DNA of 64,000 bases from Akebia trifoliata (Eukaryota; Streptophyta; Magnoliopsida; Ranunculales; Lardizabalaceae): the NCBI GenBank assembly GCA_017979445.1, contig JADQWC010000526.1, forward strand, positions 434,001 to 498,000. Direction: 5' to 3'. The position numbers and the translations under genes are program-made. The notes below the pieces were generated by a model. The model worked only from the letters and a program-made list of their open reading frames with translations. It was not told the origin of the DNA and ran no database searches. Every line of letters begins with the position of its first letter. The first letter of the stretch is position 1. Of the stretch, positions 10,988 through 22,300 are shown piece by piece.

Positions 10988-11320
10988 GTTTGCCAATTCT
11001 GCAAGATTTATATCAGTAGATGTGGTTGGAAAGCATATCCTAGAATGGATCATCGGAAGAATAAAACACTACAAGCATTGCAACTCTCTCAGAATGGATC
11101 ATCGGAGGAGATAGAGATGGCCGTGGACATAACTGCTTTGGCTGATACCAATGAGGACCCGAGTATGGAGATTGAGGATGGAAGAGATGATGAGGAGATG
11201 GAGGTGGAGGATGGTGATGCAGGAGGGGACAGGTCTGATTTCAAGGAAAAGATCTTGGGTGTGTTGAAGCAAGGAGACTTTGAGGAGAAGAGATCTTCTA
11301 AACACACTCAAGTGGATTAA
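10988..11320 (+). pseudogene. Unrecognised acidic coding segment at the end of CACTA 1
   Basis: The frame of the Pumilio piece stays open to a TAA at 11318-11320. The distal ~70 residues are strikingly acidic ([20 protein letters not shown]) followed by [20 protein letters not shown]. The composition and the absence of stops look like a real exon from a fourth gene that I cannot name. The proximal part (10988-11090) reads as intron-like, and a 14-bp phrase agaatggatcatcgga occurs twice (11043 and 11092), hinting at a junction there. A 426-bp open frame starting at Met 10895 spans both donors. Confidence 0.45.
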
Positions 11321-11774
11321 TGGAGAATTTGTACTATTTGGGAAGCTGCTTATGGCCTGATTCCTTTAAGTTCCTCAGCCGTTGATATTCCTGAAATCAT
11401 AATTGCAACCCCATTTAAGTTTTGTCAAATCCCATCCGTATGGGCATATCTCTTTTTTCCTTCCTTTAAGTTTAGATATCGGTTTGTAACCGATGTCCAA
11501 AGTCGCAGACTTAGGACATCAGTCTTATAGACATCGGATTTCAATCGATGTCTAATGTATATTTTTTTTGGTAGTGCTTTCAGATTTGGAACGGTTTTAA
11601 GCCGTTCCAAATTATGTGTAATGACCGTCGTTTTTTTCGACGGTTATTTTAATAGATTAAAGCCGTCGTTTTTTCTGACTTTCTTCAGCAGTCGCATTTT
11701 AATCGCGACTCCTTTTAAAACGACTGCGCAACCAACTGCAAGGGCAGTCGTTTATCCTGGAATATGACGTAGTG

Positions 11775-12551
11775 CTTCCTCCAATACCTTGTTTGGAGGC
11801 TGAAATGGAAGAAGGTTTTCTTGGAACTATTATTATAAAACATTATATCATATATAAGATTTTAGACTTTTGGGAAAGTTCTGAATTGGTCCATCATAAA
11901 AGGATTAAGAGGATCTAAATTTAAAACACTCAAATTTACAAAACAGAAAAAAATCAATTTTTCAAAACGAGTTTTTGATAGTTATTTATCATGACAGGTC
12001 TAACATACCTTTACACTATTAAAATAGATAGGGATAAAAGGTACTATAACAGAGGAATCAATATAATGGACATTTCTACAACATACCATTACACTTACTA
12101 AGAGTCTTTTTGCCCACATGGATCAGCATATTAGGAATCGTACATTACATGCCTCTAGATGTCAATGAAAAAATAAGTTTAAAAAAATATAATTATAAAT
12201 AAATAACCTTCTAAGAAAAGTATTTTTTCTCTCATAAATTAAAAGTTTAATCACTAATTATTTAAAAAAATATCTTAAGACACATTTTATATTTTATAGA
12301 AAATTCTTGTAAAAAAAGGTAATTTACAAAATTCTTAAATAATTGTTGATATATTTAAAATTACACGTTAATGACAACTAAACATGTCAAAACAAGATAA
12401 ACGGGTTGATGAGCCTAATCCGAATCTAATCCATTTAGTAATCGGATTAGACGGATTGACACTATTATGACTCAAGTCCAATTAGACTTGACCCAAACCT
12501 ACTAATTTTGTGTGGTGTTAATATTACCAACTAATTTTGAAAGTTCTAGGA
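11775..12551. other. Right flank of CACTA 1 and AT-rich intergenic DNA
   Basis: 11775-11840 continues the target site interrupted at 5650. The rest has no gene and no transposon end that I can identify. Confidence 0.6.
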
Positions 12552-12740
12552 AATTCCATCAATTTTTTATTTTCTTTGCTCCTCCTAACAAGAAAGGAAC
12601 GAAGAATTATGGTATGGAAATGACAAAAGTGGCATTTTGACTGAAATGCCCTCCTCTAATACCTTGTTTGGAGGCTGAAATCGAACAAGATTTTCTTGGA
12701 ACTATTATTATTATAAAAAAAATATTTATTATTGTATTTA
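12552..12740. repeat. Paralogous empty target site of CACTA 1
   Basis: 12552-12650 matches 5552-5650, and 12651-12740 matches 11775-11850 (tccaataccttgtttggagg against tctaataccttgtttggagg). No transposon lies between. It preserves the pre-insertion arrangement, with one copy of the 3-bp target (CTC here). Confidence 0.85.
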
Positions 12741-12779
12741 AGATTTAAAATTTCTGAAAAATTGGAGTGTAATAAGGCA

Positions 12780-13740
12780 AAGTTGGGATGCCAATAGAAA
12801 CTCTCATAAATAATTGTAAACGTAGTTCAATGCTTTATATCGTCCGGGACAATGCGAAGGAGAAGTAAGGTCAAAATCGCCGACATCTTTCACCAAACAC
12901 AATACAACCGTTAGATCTGCATAGATTTAACGGTAGAGATCGTTTAAAACAGCATCTTTTGTAAAGTCATCAAAGCTTTTCTCATCTCATCTTTCAATAA
13001 GATTCCTCGCCTGCTTCAATTATAATTCTATAAGATTGCTCATCTTTCAATAAGATGATATTTATATTAATATCCTTCTAGCTGGTCTTTGTTCATATTA
13101 TTTTAGGTAGAGGCACATTTGAATAATTAAGTTGAAAGATACCATCCCCACTCAAAAGTCATCAAAGCTTTTCTCATTTCTCATCTCATCTTTGCTCTCT
13201 GCATCTCTCCCATTCAGAAGAAACCCTAATCCACAGAAGACGGCGAAACAGGTACGAACCAGAGTCCTCTCTCTTAAAAAAAATATATTATTATTATTAT
13301 TATTGTGTTTAAGATTTTAAACTTGTGGGAAATGTCTGAATCGTTGCAGGTAACTAATCCCACAATAAGAGAGAAGAGAAGAGAAGGAGAAGATATAAAT
13401 TACCAAAATTCTTGTAAGTAGTTATATTTTCTTTCCATTTGTATAATGGTTTTTATCATTTGTTTTAATTTCCTTGTTTTAATGAACGCAAGAAATAACA
13501 CAAGATCAAAATTCAACGGTTGGTAGTTTTTCTTGAGATAATTATCATAGGGATTTGCATTAAATTCTAACCGTTGGATTATTTGATTAGTTAATATAAG
13601 CATATGTTGTTTTCTTTTTTTTTTTTTGGGAAATTTTTTACTTACCTCTCTTGATAATGAACCATATTTAATATACTTCTCTCGATTGAAAATAAAAATG
13701 AGTTGTCAATAAATATACAGATCAAGTAGTCTATATAGTT
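12780..13740 (+). repeat. Leader-like module, copy 1
   Basis: It contains three conserved stretches shared with 16400-18490. The first is the phrase tagatttaacggtagagatc with flanks (12831-12975). The second is aaaccctaatccacag... with a GT site after gaaacag (13219-13250), which looks like a 5' UTR exon and donor. The third is 13310-13440 (ggtgcaggtaactaa-like, then agagaagagaagagaag). The first stretch also lies 300-450 bp upstream of both NLR start codons (23470-23625 and 36685-36845). It may be the 5' end of a former NLR-family or neighbouring gene whose coding part is gone. Confidence 0.45.
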
Positions 13741-13798
13741 GTCATGACTCATGTGGATTGCAAATAAGGTTTTTCATAGGAATCGTAGTTTTGCATGG

Positions 13799-13935
13799 CT
13801 CGGGATACACAATTGCACTTCCTCATAAAAAAGTGTATCCCGAGTGAATCGTGTATCCCAAGGGGTGCAGATCTACAATTTTTGAACATTTCACGTCAGG
13901 GGTGTCAGTTGAGTATGCCACGTGGGTAAGTTAGA
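13799..13935. mobile_element. Fold-back element fragment
   Basis: A perfect 12-bp inverted pair ctcgggatacac / gtgtatcccgag (13799-13810, 13833-13844) is followed by gagtatgccacgtggg, the same terminal phrase as the MITE at 4236-4456. Confidence 0.5.
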
Positions 13936-14399
13936 TTATCAAGACTTTTTTGCAAATTTTAATAGGAATACCAATAACCCTTTCACATCGATGCATACCA
14001 CATGAGTAGTGGCACTTTGAAATCATGTCCCTCATGGACACTTTACCATATTAAGAGTCCCTACTAGGACATGTATGAGAGGAAATAGAGGGGGATGGCG
14101 GTACTTATAGAATCTCCCACCACCTTAAACGATCCGTTCGGTCAACTTTGATGAGTCAATTTTTCCAAAGACAAAATGTCGTGCTCTTATTATACTATAC
14201 CATCTAAAGAGTCCCTACCTCTTCACACAAGAGCGTCTCTAAAATTGAATCTTCATCTTTCTTATGTGCGATTAGACAACAAGAATCTTAAATCTTGATT
14301 TTAGCACACTACGACTGCTTTTAAGTGATGTAGGACATCTACAGTTCTAGTTAGAATCTTAAGTAGTTTCCTAGTTTTATTAGGATTTTTATTTTCATA
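13936..14399. other. Intergenic, no gene recognised
   Basis: No exon, RNA gene or repeat boundary was identified here. Confidence 0.5.
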
Positions 14400-14717
14400 G
14401 TTATTTTAAGAGTACTATTCCTCATTAGTTTCTAATTTGTTTTGAAATTTCTATTTTTGCTTCAATTCGTTTTTAATCTTTAGGCTATAATTATAAATGA
14501 TTTTCAAGTGTTCAAATTAAATTATATTAAGTTTAGAAAGTTGGTATTTTATTATAGATAGATTAAAAAATTACTTTTAGTAGTTTAAAAGATTTATAAG
14601 TTATTATCATGAAGTTATTTATATAAGGAGCTTAAAAAATGAAATTCAATGAAAAAAATATATATATCAATCAATTCACTTTTCTTTCTTAATCACTTTC
14701 TAGCTCTTTGAATTTCT

Positions 14718-15060
14718 TTTTTGATCGGTAAGCTCAATTTCGAGGATCCCTCCATTTTTATTCATTAAACTCGAACATAGTTACACGAAAGATCTCCGGT
14801 TACAATGTTCGTAAGATCTCGAGGTATTGAATCAACATCCTTGATTACAAAAAAAAACTCATTCCCTAATCCAAACGCATCACAGATAAAGAACAAAATT
14901 AAGGGAGAAAAAGAATTCCTTCGTCATTACTGTCCTTCCATATTTATAAAAGAAGAAAGAAATCAATCCTACTCTAATTGGCATACTTACATAAAAGAAA
15001 CCAATTCATATTCTAATCGCATACTTACTATAAATTGTAAATATTATTTATAGTAAGTCT
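14718..15060 (-). mobile_element. LINE 3'-end remnant, minus strand
   Basis: On the minus strand the block ends ...gagcttaccgatcaaaaa, the typical tail of plant L1 elements (compare cagcttatcaatcaaaa at 63836-63850 in the LINE of this window). The same remnant is at 28335-28675 in duplication copy B. No coding frame remains. Confidence 0.45.
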
Positions 15061-15121
15061 AAAATAGCAAAATCCTAGTTATTTCTTAATTGGATTAAGA
15101 ATCCTAATTACGTTAAGAGTA

Positions 15122-15716
15122 ATGCTGAAGTAACATTGTGAGGGACATCGTGGGGGACATTGCTATGCACAGAACCATTGATGCTTTCATCGAGATCTCA
15201 CTAGTATATTGATGAAAAACATCTATGGTTCTAATACACATCCACGTTAGTCAATATCCCCTACAATGTTACTCCAGCACGACTACTATGTTAAAACTCT
15301 CTCCTGCCACAACTTCAGAATCACAATCATGCTAGAGTTCTTTCCCGGTCAAAGATTCTATAAATAGAAAGTCTAACTTTGACCGTAATTTCATATGGGT
15401 AAACGATGTTGAAACGCTTCCGTAAGTTATTCTTGTGGAATGAGCACTTGAGCATTTTGTCGTGTAACCCTCTAAGTCCTCTTTCGAATGCTTTTGGAAT
15501 CGTCAAATTTCAAGTTCATATGACAAAGTTATACCCAAATTACTATAGGCTATGTATTTAAATTCCCTTGGATCATTCCCACATGCTCCAAGCTTAGTCA
15601 AAAAATTTGTCGATGTTTTTGTTTCGAGTCGTGCTAGAGTAAATCTCGATGAAAAACATCTATGATTCTAACATGCATCCACGTCCGAAATGTCCCCCAC
15701 GGTATACATTTTAATA
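15122..15716. mobile_element. MITE-like elements with gaagtaacattgtgaggg ends
   Basis: An inner fold-back pairs ctgaagtaacattgtgaggg (15125-15144) with its complement near 15270-15290. An outer complement (aatgtcccccacgg, then ttaatattacttc) occurs at 15685-15715. The interior phrase gatgaaaaacatctatggtt is repeated at 15211 and 15651. The copy in duplication B is 28740-29345. Confidence 0.5.
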
Positions 15717-16782
15717 TTACTTCACCATTATTCATTTGTTTTTCCCCAATGAAAAACAAAACAACAATCTTGAACTGATCGTGTCGAAATCTGGATCTAT
15801 GTAATCAATTTTTCATACCTCCAAGATAGGCTCATCACCTTGTTCAAGCAATTAATGGAGTACATTAAGCCCAAACAAATCTAGATTGCTTTGATTTGAT
15901 TTATTTTCTTTGAAGTTAATGTTTGTTTATCGATAGAATCTATTAATTCACAAGTTTTCACCACATCATGAAACCTCCTGTTTTATAGTGTAGTTCCAAC
16001 AAGAAAACTAAAAGGCTATCAGTCCGACTTTTAGGTGGATTGCCTACTTTGGTTCAGTTTGGTTCCACTAACGGAACAAGAACACATTAGCGTGTGAATC
16101 AAAGCTGAAAGCACAAGTGCACAATCTCAAAAGCGACAAGTTCATGTTTTACTTTATCAATCTCGTCAAGATTCCCTTCAGGCATAATCTTAGTTCAGTA
16201 TTTTCCTCGGGAGACAAACTACATCTTTTATATTTTATAGAATTAAAAAAATAAAATATATTATAAAAAAATTATAGGAAATTCTTGTTAAAAAAAATGT
16301 AATTTATAAAATTCTTAAATAATTATTGATATATTTAAAATTACACGTTAATGATAAAATAATTAAACGTGTCAAAATGGGTTGATGATACTAACCCAAA
16401 CTTGGGTTGACACTATTAAATGCTTTATATCGTCTAAGACAACGTGAAAGAGACGCAAGGTCAAACTGGCCGTCATCTTTGACCAAATACAATACAACCG
16501 TTAGATCTATATAAATTTAACGGTAGAGATTGTTTAAAATAACATCTTTTGTAAAATTTGATTTAATTACATCCTCGCCTAAACACCACAGAAATTACAT
16601 CGCAGGACCCACACGCATTCAGTCCCTCTCTGTCGCACCACATCCACTCTAAAGGTCAGAAGTCATCAAAGCTTTTCTCATCTCATCTTTCCTCTCTCTC
16701 CATCTATCCCAGTCCGAAGAAACCTTAATCCACAGAGAACGGCGAAACAGGTACGAACCAAAATCCTCTCTCTTATTAAAAG

Positions 16783-16820
<38 letters not shown>

Positions 16821-16823
<3 letters not shown>

Positions 16824-17199
16824 AAATGTTCAGCACCCTAAGTTTTACCACACACTTTAACAAATGTTTTTTGTCTTACATGGGTAGAAGTTTTGGAATG
16901 GGCTGATTTTTGGTGAGGATGATCTCTATGATTAGAAGATCATCCTCCCCAAAAATCAGCCCATTCCGAAATGTTTAGCCCCATGTTTACACGTTGAAAA
17001 ATCGTGAACCGTCCATTTTTTGTAAATCATTTTTGATGGGGTTAGAAGTTTTGGAATGAGCTGACTTTTGGTGAGGATGATCTCCTCACCATTGAGATCA
17101 TCCTCACTAAAAATCAACCCATTCCAAAACTTCTAACCCATGTAAGACAAAACACGTTTGTTAAAGTGTGTGGTAAAGCTTAGGGTGCTGAACGGGATC
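16821..17199. mobile_element. (TA)n-associated hairpin element, array unit 1
   Basis: Bounded by (TA)n at 16786-16820 and 17200-17210. Ends: gggaaatgttcagcacccta left, and tagggtgctgaacgggatc right. It contains two ~90-bp hairpin modules separated by the accgtccattttttgtaaat spacer. It is an inverted copy of most of the next unit. Confidence 0.8.
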
Positions 17200-17210
17200 A
17201 TATATATATA

Positions 17211-17748
17211 GGGTCCCGTTCGGCACCCTAAGTTTTACCACACACTTTAACAAACGCGTTTTGTCCTACATGGGTTAGAAGTTTCGGAATGGGCTGATTT
17301 TTGGTGAGGATGATCTCTATGGTGAGGAGATCATCCTCACCAAAAATCAGCTCATTCCAAAACTTCTAACCCCATCAAAAATAATTTACAAAAAATGGAC
17401 GGTCCACGATTTTTCAACGTGTAAACATGGGGCTAAACATTTCGGAATGGGCTGATTTTTGGGGAGGATGATCTTCTAATCATAGAGATCATCCTCACCA
17501 AAAATCAGCCCATTCCAAAACTTCTAACCCCAAAAAAATGGTTTACAAAAAATGGATGGTCCACGATTTTTCAACTTGTAAACATGGGGCTAAATTTTTT
17601 GGAATTGGCTGATTTTTTGTAAGGATGATCTACTAATCATAGAGATCATCCACACCAAAAATCAGCCCATTCCAAAATTTCTAACCCATGTAGGACAAAA
17701 CACGTTTGTTAAAGTGTAGGGTAAAGCTTAGGGTATTGAACATTTCCC
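17211..17748. mobile_element. (TA)n-associated hairpin element, array unit 2
   Basis: It begins gggtcccgttcggcaccc and ends gggtattgaacatttccc. It has three hairpin modules (for example arms 17277-17317 and 17327-17367, 41 bp with two mismatches around a 9-base loop). The first ~320 bp are the reverse complement of unit 1, so 16880-17530 forms one large palindrome centred on the (TA)n at about 17205. Confidence 0.8.
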
Positions 17749-17759
17749 ATATATATATA

Positions 17760-18145
17760 AGGAGCGGTTCAGCAGCCCTAAAGTTTGCCAAGTTTGATGC
17801 CAAACATTTTTTGCAAATCACTTTTGATGGGGTTAGAAGTTTTGGAATAGGCTGATTTTTTGTGAGGATGATCTCTACGGTGAAGAGATCATGCTCACAA
17901 AAAATTAGCTCATTTTGAAACTTCTAACCCTAGTTTACAAGTTGAAGAATCGTGGACCGTCCAATTTTTGTATATCACTTTTGATGGGGTTAGAAGTTTT
18001 GGAATAGACTGATTTTTGGTGAGGATGATCTCCTCATCATAAAGATCATCCTCACAAAAAATCAGCTCATTCCAAAGCTTCTAACTCATATTTTGAAAAA
18101 TGTTTGACACCAAACTTGGCAAACTTTAGGGCTGTTGAACCGTCC

Positions 18146-18147
<2 letters not shown>
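17760..18147. mobile_element. (TA)n-associated hairpin element, array unit 3
   Basis: Bounded by (TA)n tracts at 17749-17759 and 18148-18182. Terminal inverted repeats: ggttcagcagccctaaagtt and its complement aactttagggctgttgaacc. Inside are tgccaagtttgatgccaaac and its complement, then two hairpin modules. This subfamily differs at its ends from units 1 and 2 but has the same internal modules. Confidence 0.8.
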
Positions 18148-18184
<37 letters not shown>

Positions 18185-18490
18185 TTAAGAATTTAAACTT
18201 GAGGGAAAAGTCTAAATCGGTGCAGGTAACTAAATCCCACAATAGAGAGAAGAGAAGAGAAGAGAAGATATAAATTACCAAAATTCTTGTAAGTGGTTAT
18301 ATTTTCTTTCCATTTGTAAGACAGGATCAAAAAGACAGGATCAAAATCCAACGGTTGGTAGTTTTTCTTTAGATAATTATCATAGGGATTTGCATAAAAT
18401 CCTAACCGTTGGATTATTTTATTGAAAATAAAAATGAGTTGCCTTATTGATCATGGTCACCTAGTCAATCAATAATAAATATACAGATCA

Positions 18491-18819
18491 AGTAGGATCT
18501 TATCTAAGTGTTTCAAATATTCCTCAGTTTAGGATTGTATAACTTATTTGCATAAAAATATATTTTATTTATTTTATTCAATTGGAAGAGTCAACTTGTC
18601 TGAAAGCTTTAAAATTCTGACGGAGCCCTCTCCACTGAATTACACGTGGGATTTCTATGGAGGTGTTTTAAATTTTAGTAAAATTGTAGGTGTGAAATAA
18701 ATTCAAAACTCTACGTGTGAGGGTTCCTTCAAAATTTGACCGTTTCAAAGTCAGACTCATTATTGGATGGATTAGTGGATTAGTTGATTTTGAGTACTAC
18801 AAACATGGATATAATTGAC
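18491..18819. other. Intergenic, no gene recognised
   Basis: AT-rich, with no exon or repeat that I can name. Confidence 0.5.
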
Positions 18820-19327
18820 AAATAGACATGGTGACTCACATATGCAAAATCTCGTGAGAAAAACTAGATGACTCAAACGATATTGACAATATCAGCCAAG
18901 TCAGTAAAACTTGTTTGTGTCAATTGGGATTTTTTAATATTTTAATTAGAATAATTAATTTTAAAAAAAATTAAGCATGTAGTATATAAATAAAATATGA
19001 TTTTATTACTAAACATCTTCTAATCTTAAAAAATTATAATTATTTTTATATAAATATTTATGAAAAAATAATTGTAAACTGAGTTAAATGATTTATCTCG
19101 TACAAGATAGCACGATCTCATTCATGAACGAGACAAGACGTCAATCTAAGTTATGAAACCTTGGTTTATAATAATTTTTTTTTAAAAAAACTTTAGTCTT
19201 CAGCCTCTAGATTCTAGTTCTTTCAACTTTCAAATCACTATAACAAATTATGTACTTTCGACTTCATTGTTGTCTCGTTTTGCATCGAATTGGCTCATTT
19301 GAAACTAGATGACTCAACTAAGATAAC

Positions 19328-22300
19328 GGGGAATGATGATATTTGATTTATTCTTTATGATGATTACATGAACCTAATAGGATTTAAATAGAAAATAATA
19401 GCAAACTAGATAACCACAATCAATTTAAATCTCTAACTAATCTACTATATCTAAATCTTCATAGATATGATTCGGTATATTGTTGTACACCTTATTGCAG
19501 TGCTTCACATTTAATACTAACATTCCCCCTCAAACTAATGGTGATCAAGGATCAACTTTAGTTTGTTAAAAAATCAATAACTTCTAAGAGAAGGATTGTC
19601 GAAGAGGTGTCTTCAATCCTAATACGAGTTGAAGAAACGATGTTGATGTTGTTAAAATCCATGAAATTTGCTTAACTTGTGCTTGTTTGCCCGAAAAAAA
19701 AAAAATGATGTATCTAAATTAGAATGTTCATGAGAGGAGGAGCTAACCGCTCAACTCAAATGGGCCATGATCGCTTTTAGCTAGATAGAAACCTGACGGA
19801 TTTTAATCAGAAAAGTGGTCTCTAACGGGTTAGAAAACTGAGCTCAATATCGGCTCCATGGGCTCAATCATTGGCAATAACCTCTATTGGGTCTTAAACA
19901 CGAAAATGGGTCTTTATGGACCATAATGAGTTTGATCATAAATTATTGTAAGGCTCATGTGCATCTAGGGAGCTTTGGGCATATCAAACTCATAAGCATT
20001 TTTTACTTACCCAAAAAAAAAAAAAACACAAACTCATAAGCATTTTTATTTAACAAAATGAATTTTGGATTTAAAAATGGGCCTCCCTTGTTTGGGTTGT
20101 GTTTGGGCTCAAACTTTGATGTTGCCATGGTTGTGGATTGAATTGATGTATAAGTTGGGCTTTGGAGTTGTTGTATTCCATATATGAGATTCACCAAATT
20201 AGTCTTGCTTATATACCCATTACGATATCTTGTTAGACCCTGAATTTCGAATCCAATGACCCGACTCAATATTTTTGTCCAATTCAAATATTTAAAACTC
20301 AGGTGTGATTGTCATAACATTTAATTGAATTTAAAAATATTAATTAGTTAAAGTCAAATAAATATATAAATAAAGAGAAAAAAAAACATATTAATCTCTA
20401 ACAGCTAACTAGTTTTAAGATACTTAATATTTTGAAAATTTTTAAATCGGTGTAGAAAATTTATATCGATATTCATAATATCAATTCGGAAACTTTAAGA
20501 AATATAGTAATAATTTAAAAATATATTCATGACTAATAAAAATACTAAACACCTCCAAATATGATAAAATCTATTTTTTTTTATCTAACCTACTGATATT
20601 CAATGAACTCAGAAAACTCTAATTTGTATGATTTTTAAAGAATTCGTTTAAAGGAATCTCATAGTCTATATTCAAGAGTAAAATTAAGGATTATAAAAAT
20701 AATAAATAAATAATTCACTATATGGTATTTTCAATGAGAATATTTCAAAATATAAGTTTTAATTAAAATTTTCCGCGTACTTTGAATCCTGATATGTGTT
20801 CGGTGTAAAACTCATATAAATTTCATTTTATCAATTTTTTTAAAAATCAAAACGGAGTAAAAATAGATAGAAAACTCCACAACTTTCATGTTTTACACAT
20901 TTTCAAAATATGAATAAAAATATGTGTGATTTTGATTGGAAATCAATAATACAACATTTCAGTACAAAAAACAATTATAAATTTTCATCAATGATAAATA
21001 TGTTTAAAATACTAAATGATCAAGATAATTACTAAAACAATTCTTACAACTTCTCAGGCATATGAGAAACCTATGATAAAATTTCAAGTAAAAAGCATTT
21101 TTATGGAGATCATGAAAATTACAAAAATATAAAAGTCAAATGATTCACCAAAACTTTATTTATTCATCAAAACAAATTCTTCTTAAAAGTATCTTCAACG
21201 AATAAATCATCATTCCAATTTAGAAAAAGAAATTATATCTTTAAATAAATAAATAGGTAAAAGATAATAATTTCCTAAAATTTATTCTCCACTCCCGTCA
21301 GGCTAATGTCCCAGGTAAACACAACTTGAAAATGTTAATTGCAAGGGTGAGTTTGATAAATCTAAAATATTTCATACAAAATTAATTAATCCTAGTATAT
21401 TTATTTACAAGACAATCACTGATGCAAAAAAACAAAAAACAAAAATGTGAATGCATGACGTCTACACACCTAAACTGACTATTACCTGAGTCAGTCAACC
21501 GTGAAGTATGGTGCAATCAATTACCCGGCTCAGCCAACCGTTACGTCATCTCTATACACAAGATCTTCTTCCAATTACAACTCGCTCTCATCATTGTATG
21601 AAATGCATAATTATAATATAATTCACCACACTTTATGCACAAGTATTATTATTCAAGAATTAAATCATAAATCTATAAATTGTAAAAGATCCAACAAAAC
21701 TCTCTTACCCAAATTTCGATACTACTCAAATTAGGTTTTCTTTATGAAAAGAAACTTGGGTCCACCTCTTTGTTTCTTATGTTGTCCAGTTCGTCTTCTG
21801 TGAAATCCGAATCAATTTTATTTTGAGTTTCATCTCTTAAATCTTGATAAAACCTTTGTAAAAAATCAAAGATTTCGATGATAAAACTAGATGACGACTA
21901 GTAATAAAGAAACTTAAGAAAGTAAAAGACTACAATGGGATTAGAGTTTTAGTATTTATGGAGTTAAAAGGACATGACGGTCATTATTCAATTTGTTTTG
22001 TTTTAATTGAATAGTCCATGTCCTGAATTTCAATTTTCACGATCTTATAGTCTATTTCGGTGCGAATCTAATGGTATATCGGTTTTATAAAATTCCAACT
22101 TAAAAAAAAAAATTCCTATTTGTTGACCTACAAATTTTCTCAAGACACGTGTTTAAAAATCCAGGGCGTTACTTGTCTTCCCCAACAACTAGAACTGATC
22201 TTTTCTTCACATTTTTTCTTTTCCTTCTTAGAGTTGGCAAATCTAAAATGTCGGGAATCTTAAGAGGTGGGCTTTATCTCCAACAAGTAATCTTTTAAGA

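Larger units (their letters stand above)
5651..11774. mobile_element. Gene-capturing (Pack-type) non-autonomous CACTA transposon 1
   Basis: The ends are 14-bp perfect inverted repeats CACTACGTCATATT (5651-5664) and its complement (11761-11774). A 3-bp target duplication CTT flanks it (5648-5650, 11775-11777), as expected for CACTA elements. Subterminal regions are packed with aacgactgc/gcagtcgtt words in both orientations (5690-5760 and 11620-11755). The 6,124-bp interior has no transposase-like frame. Instead it carries exons of RPN10, a DRM methyltransferase and a Pumilio protein, all on the plus strand, plus two nested hairpin elements and a tRNA-derived fragment. The duplicated but empty target at 12552-12740 confirms insertion. 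Confidence 0.9.
16400..18490 (+). repeat. Leader-like module, copy 2, split by hairpin elements
   Basis: 16410-16790 and 18175-18490 match 12830-13290 and 13305-13740 respectively. The ~1.35 kb between is the chain of (TA)n-linked hairpin elements. The 5'-UTR-like phrase with a GT donor after gaaacag recurs at 16719-16757. No coding exon follows. Confidence 0.6.

Noticed and set aside
10895..11320. A 141-codon open frame starting at Met 10895 read as an intact gene.
   Set aside because: It is the tail of a captured Pumilio exon (an in-frame stop lies just upstream at 10871) read through into an unrelated segment, inside a transposon.
17200..18182. The (TA)n tracts and palindrome as a replication origin or centromeric structure.
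   Set aside because: They are fully explained as junctions of hairpin elements; nothing else supports an origin.
20003..20287. Minus-strand frame with YGIQQLQSPTY, also found near 33109-33303.
   Set aside because: Its two occurrences are explained by the segmental duplication, the frame is not conserved at the same length, and it spans the edge of a candidate LTR.
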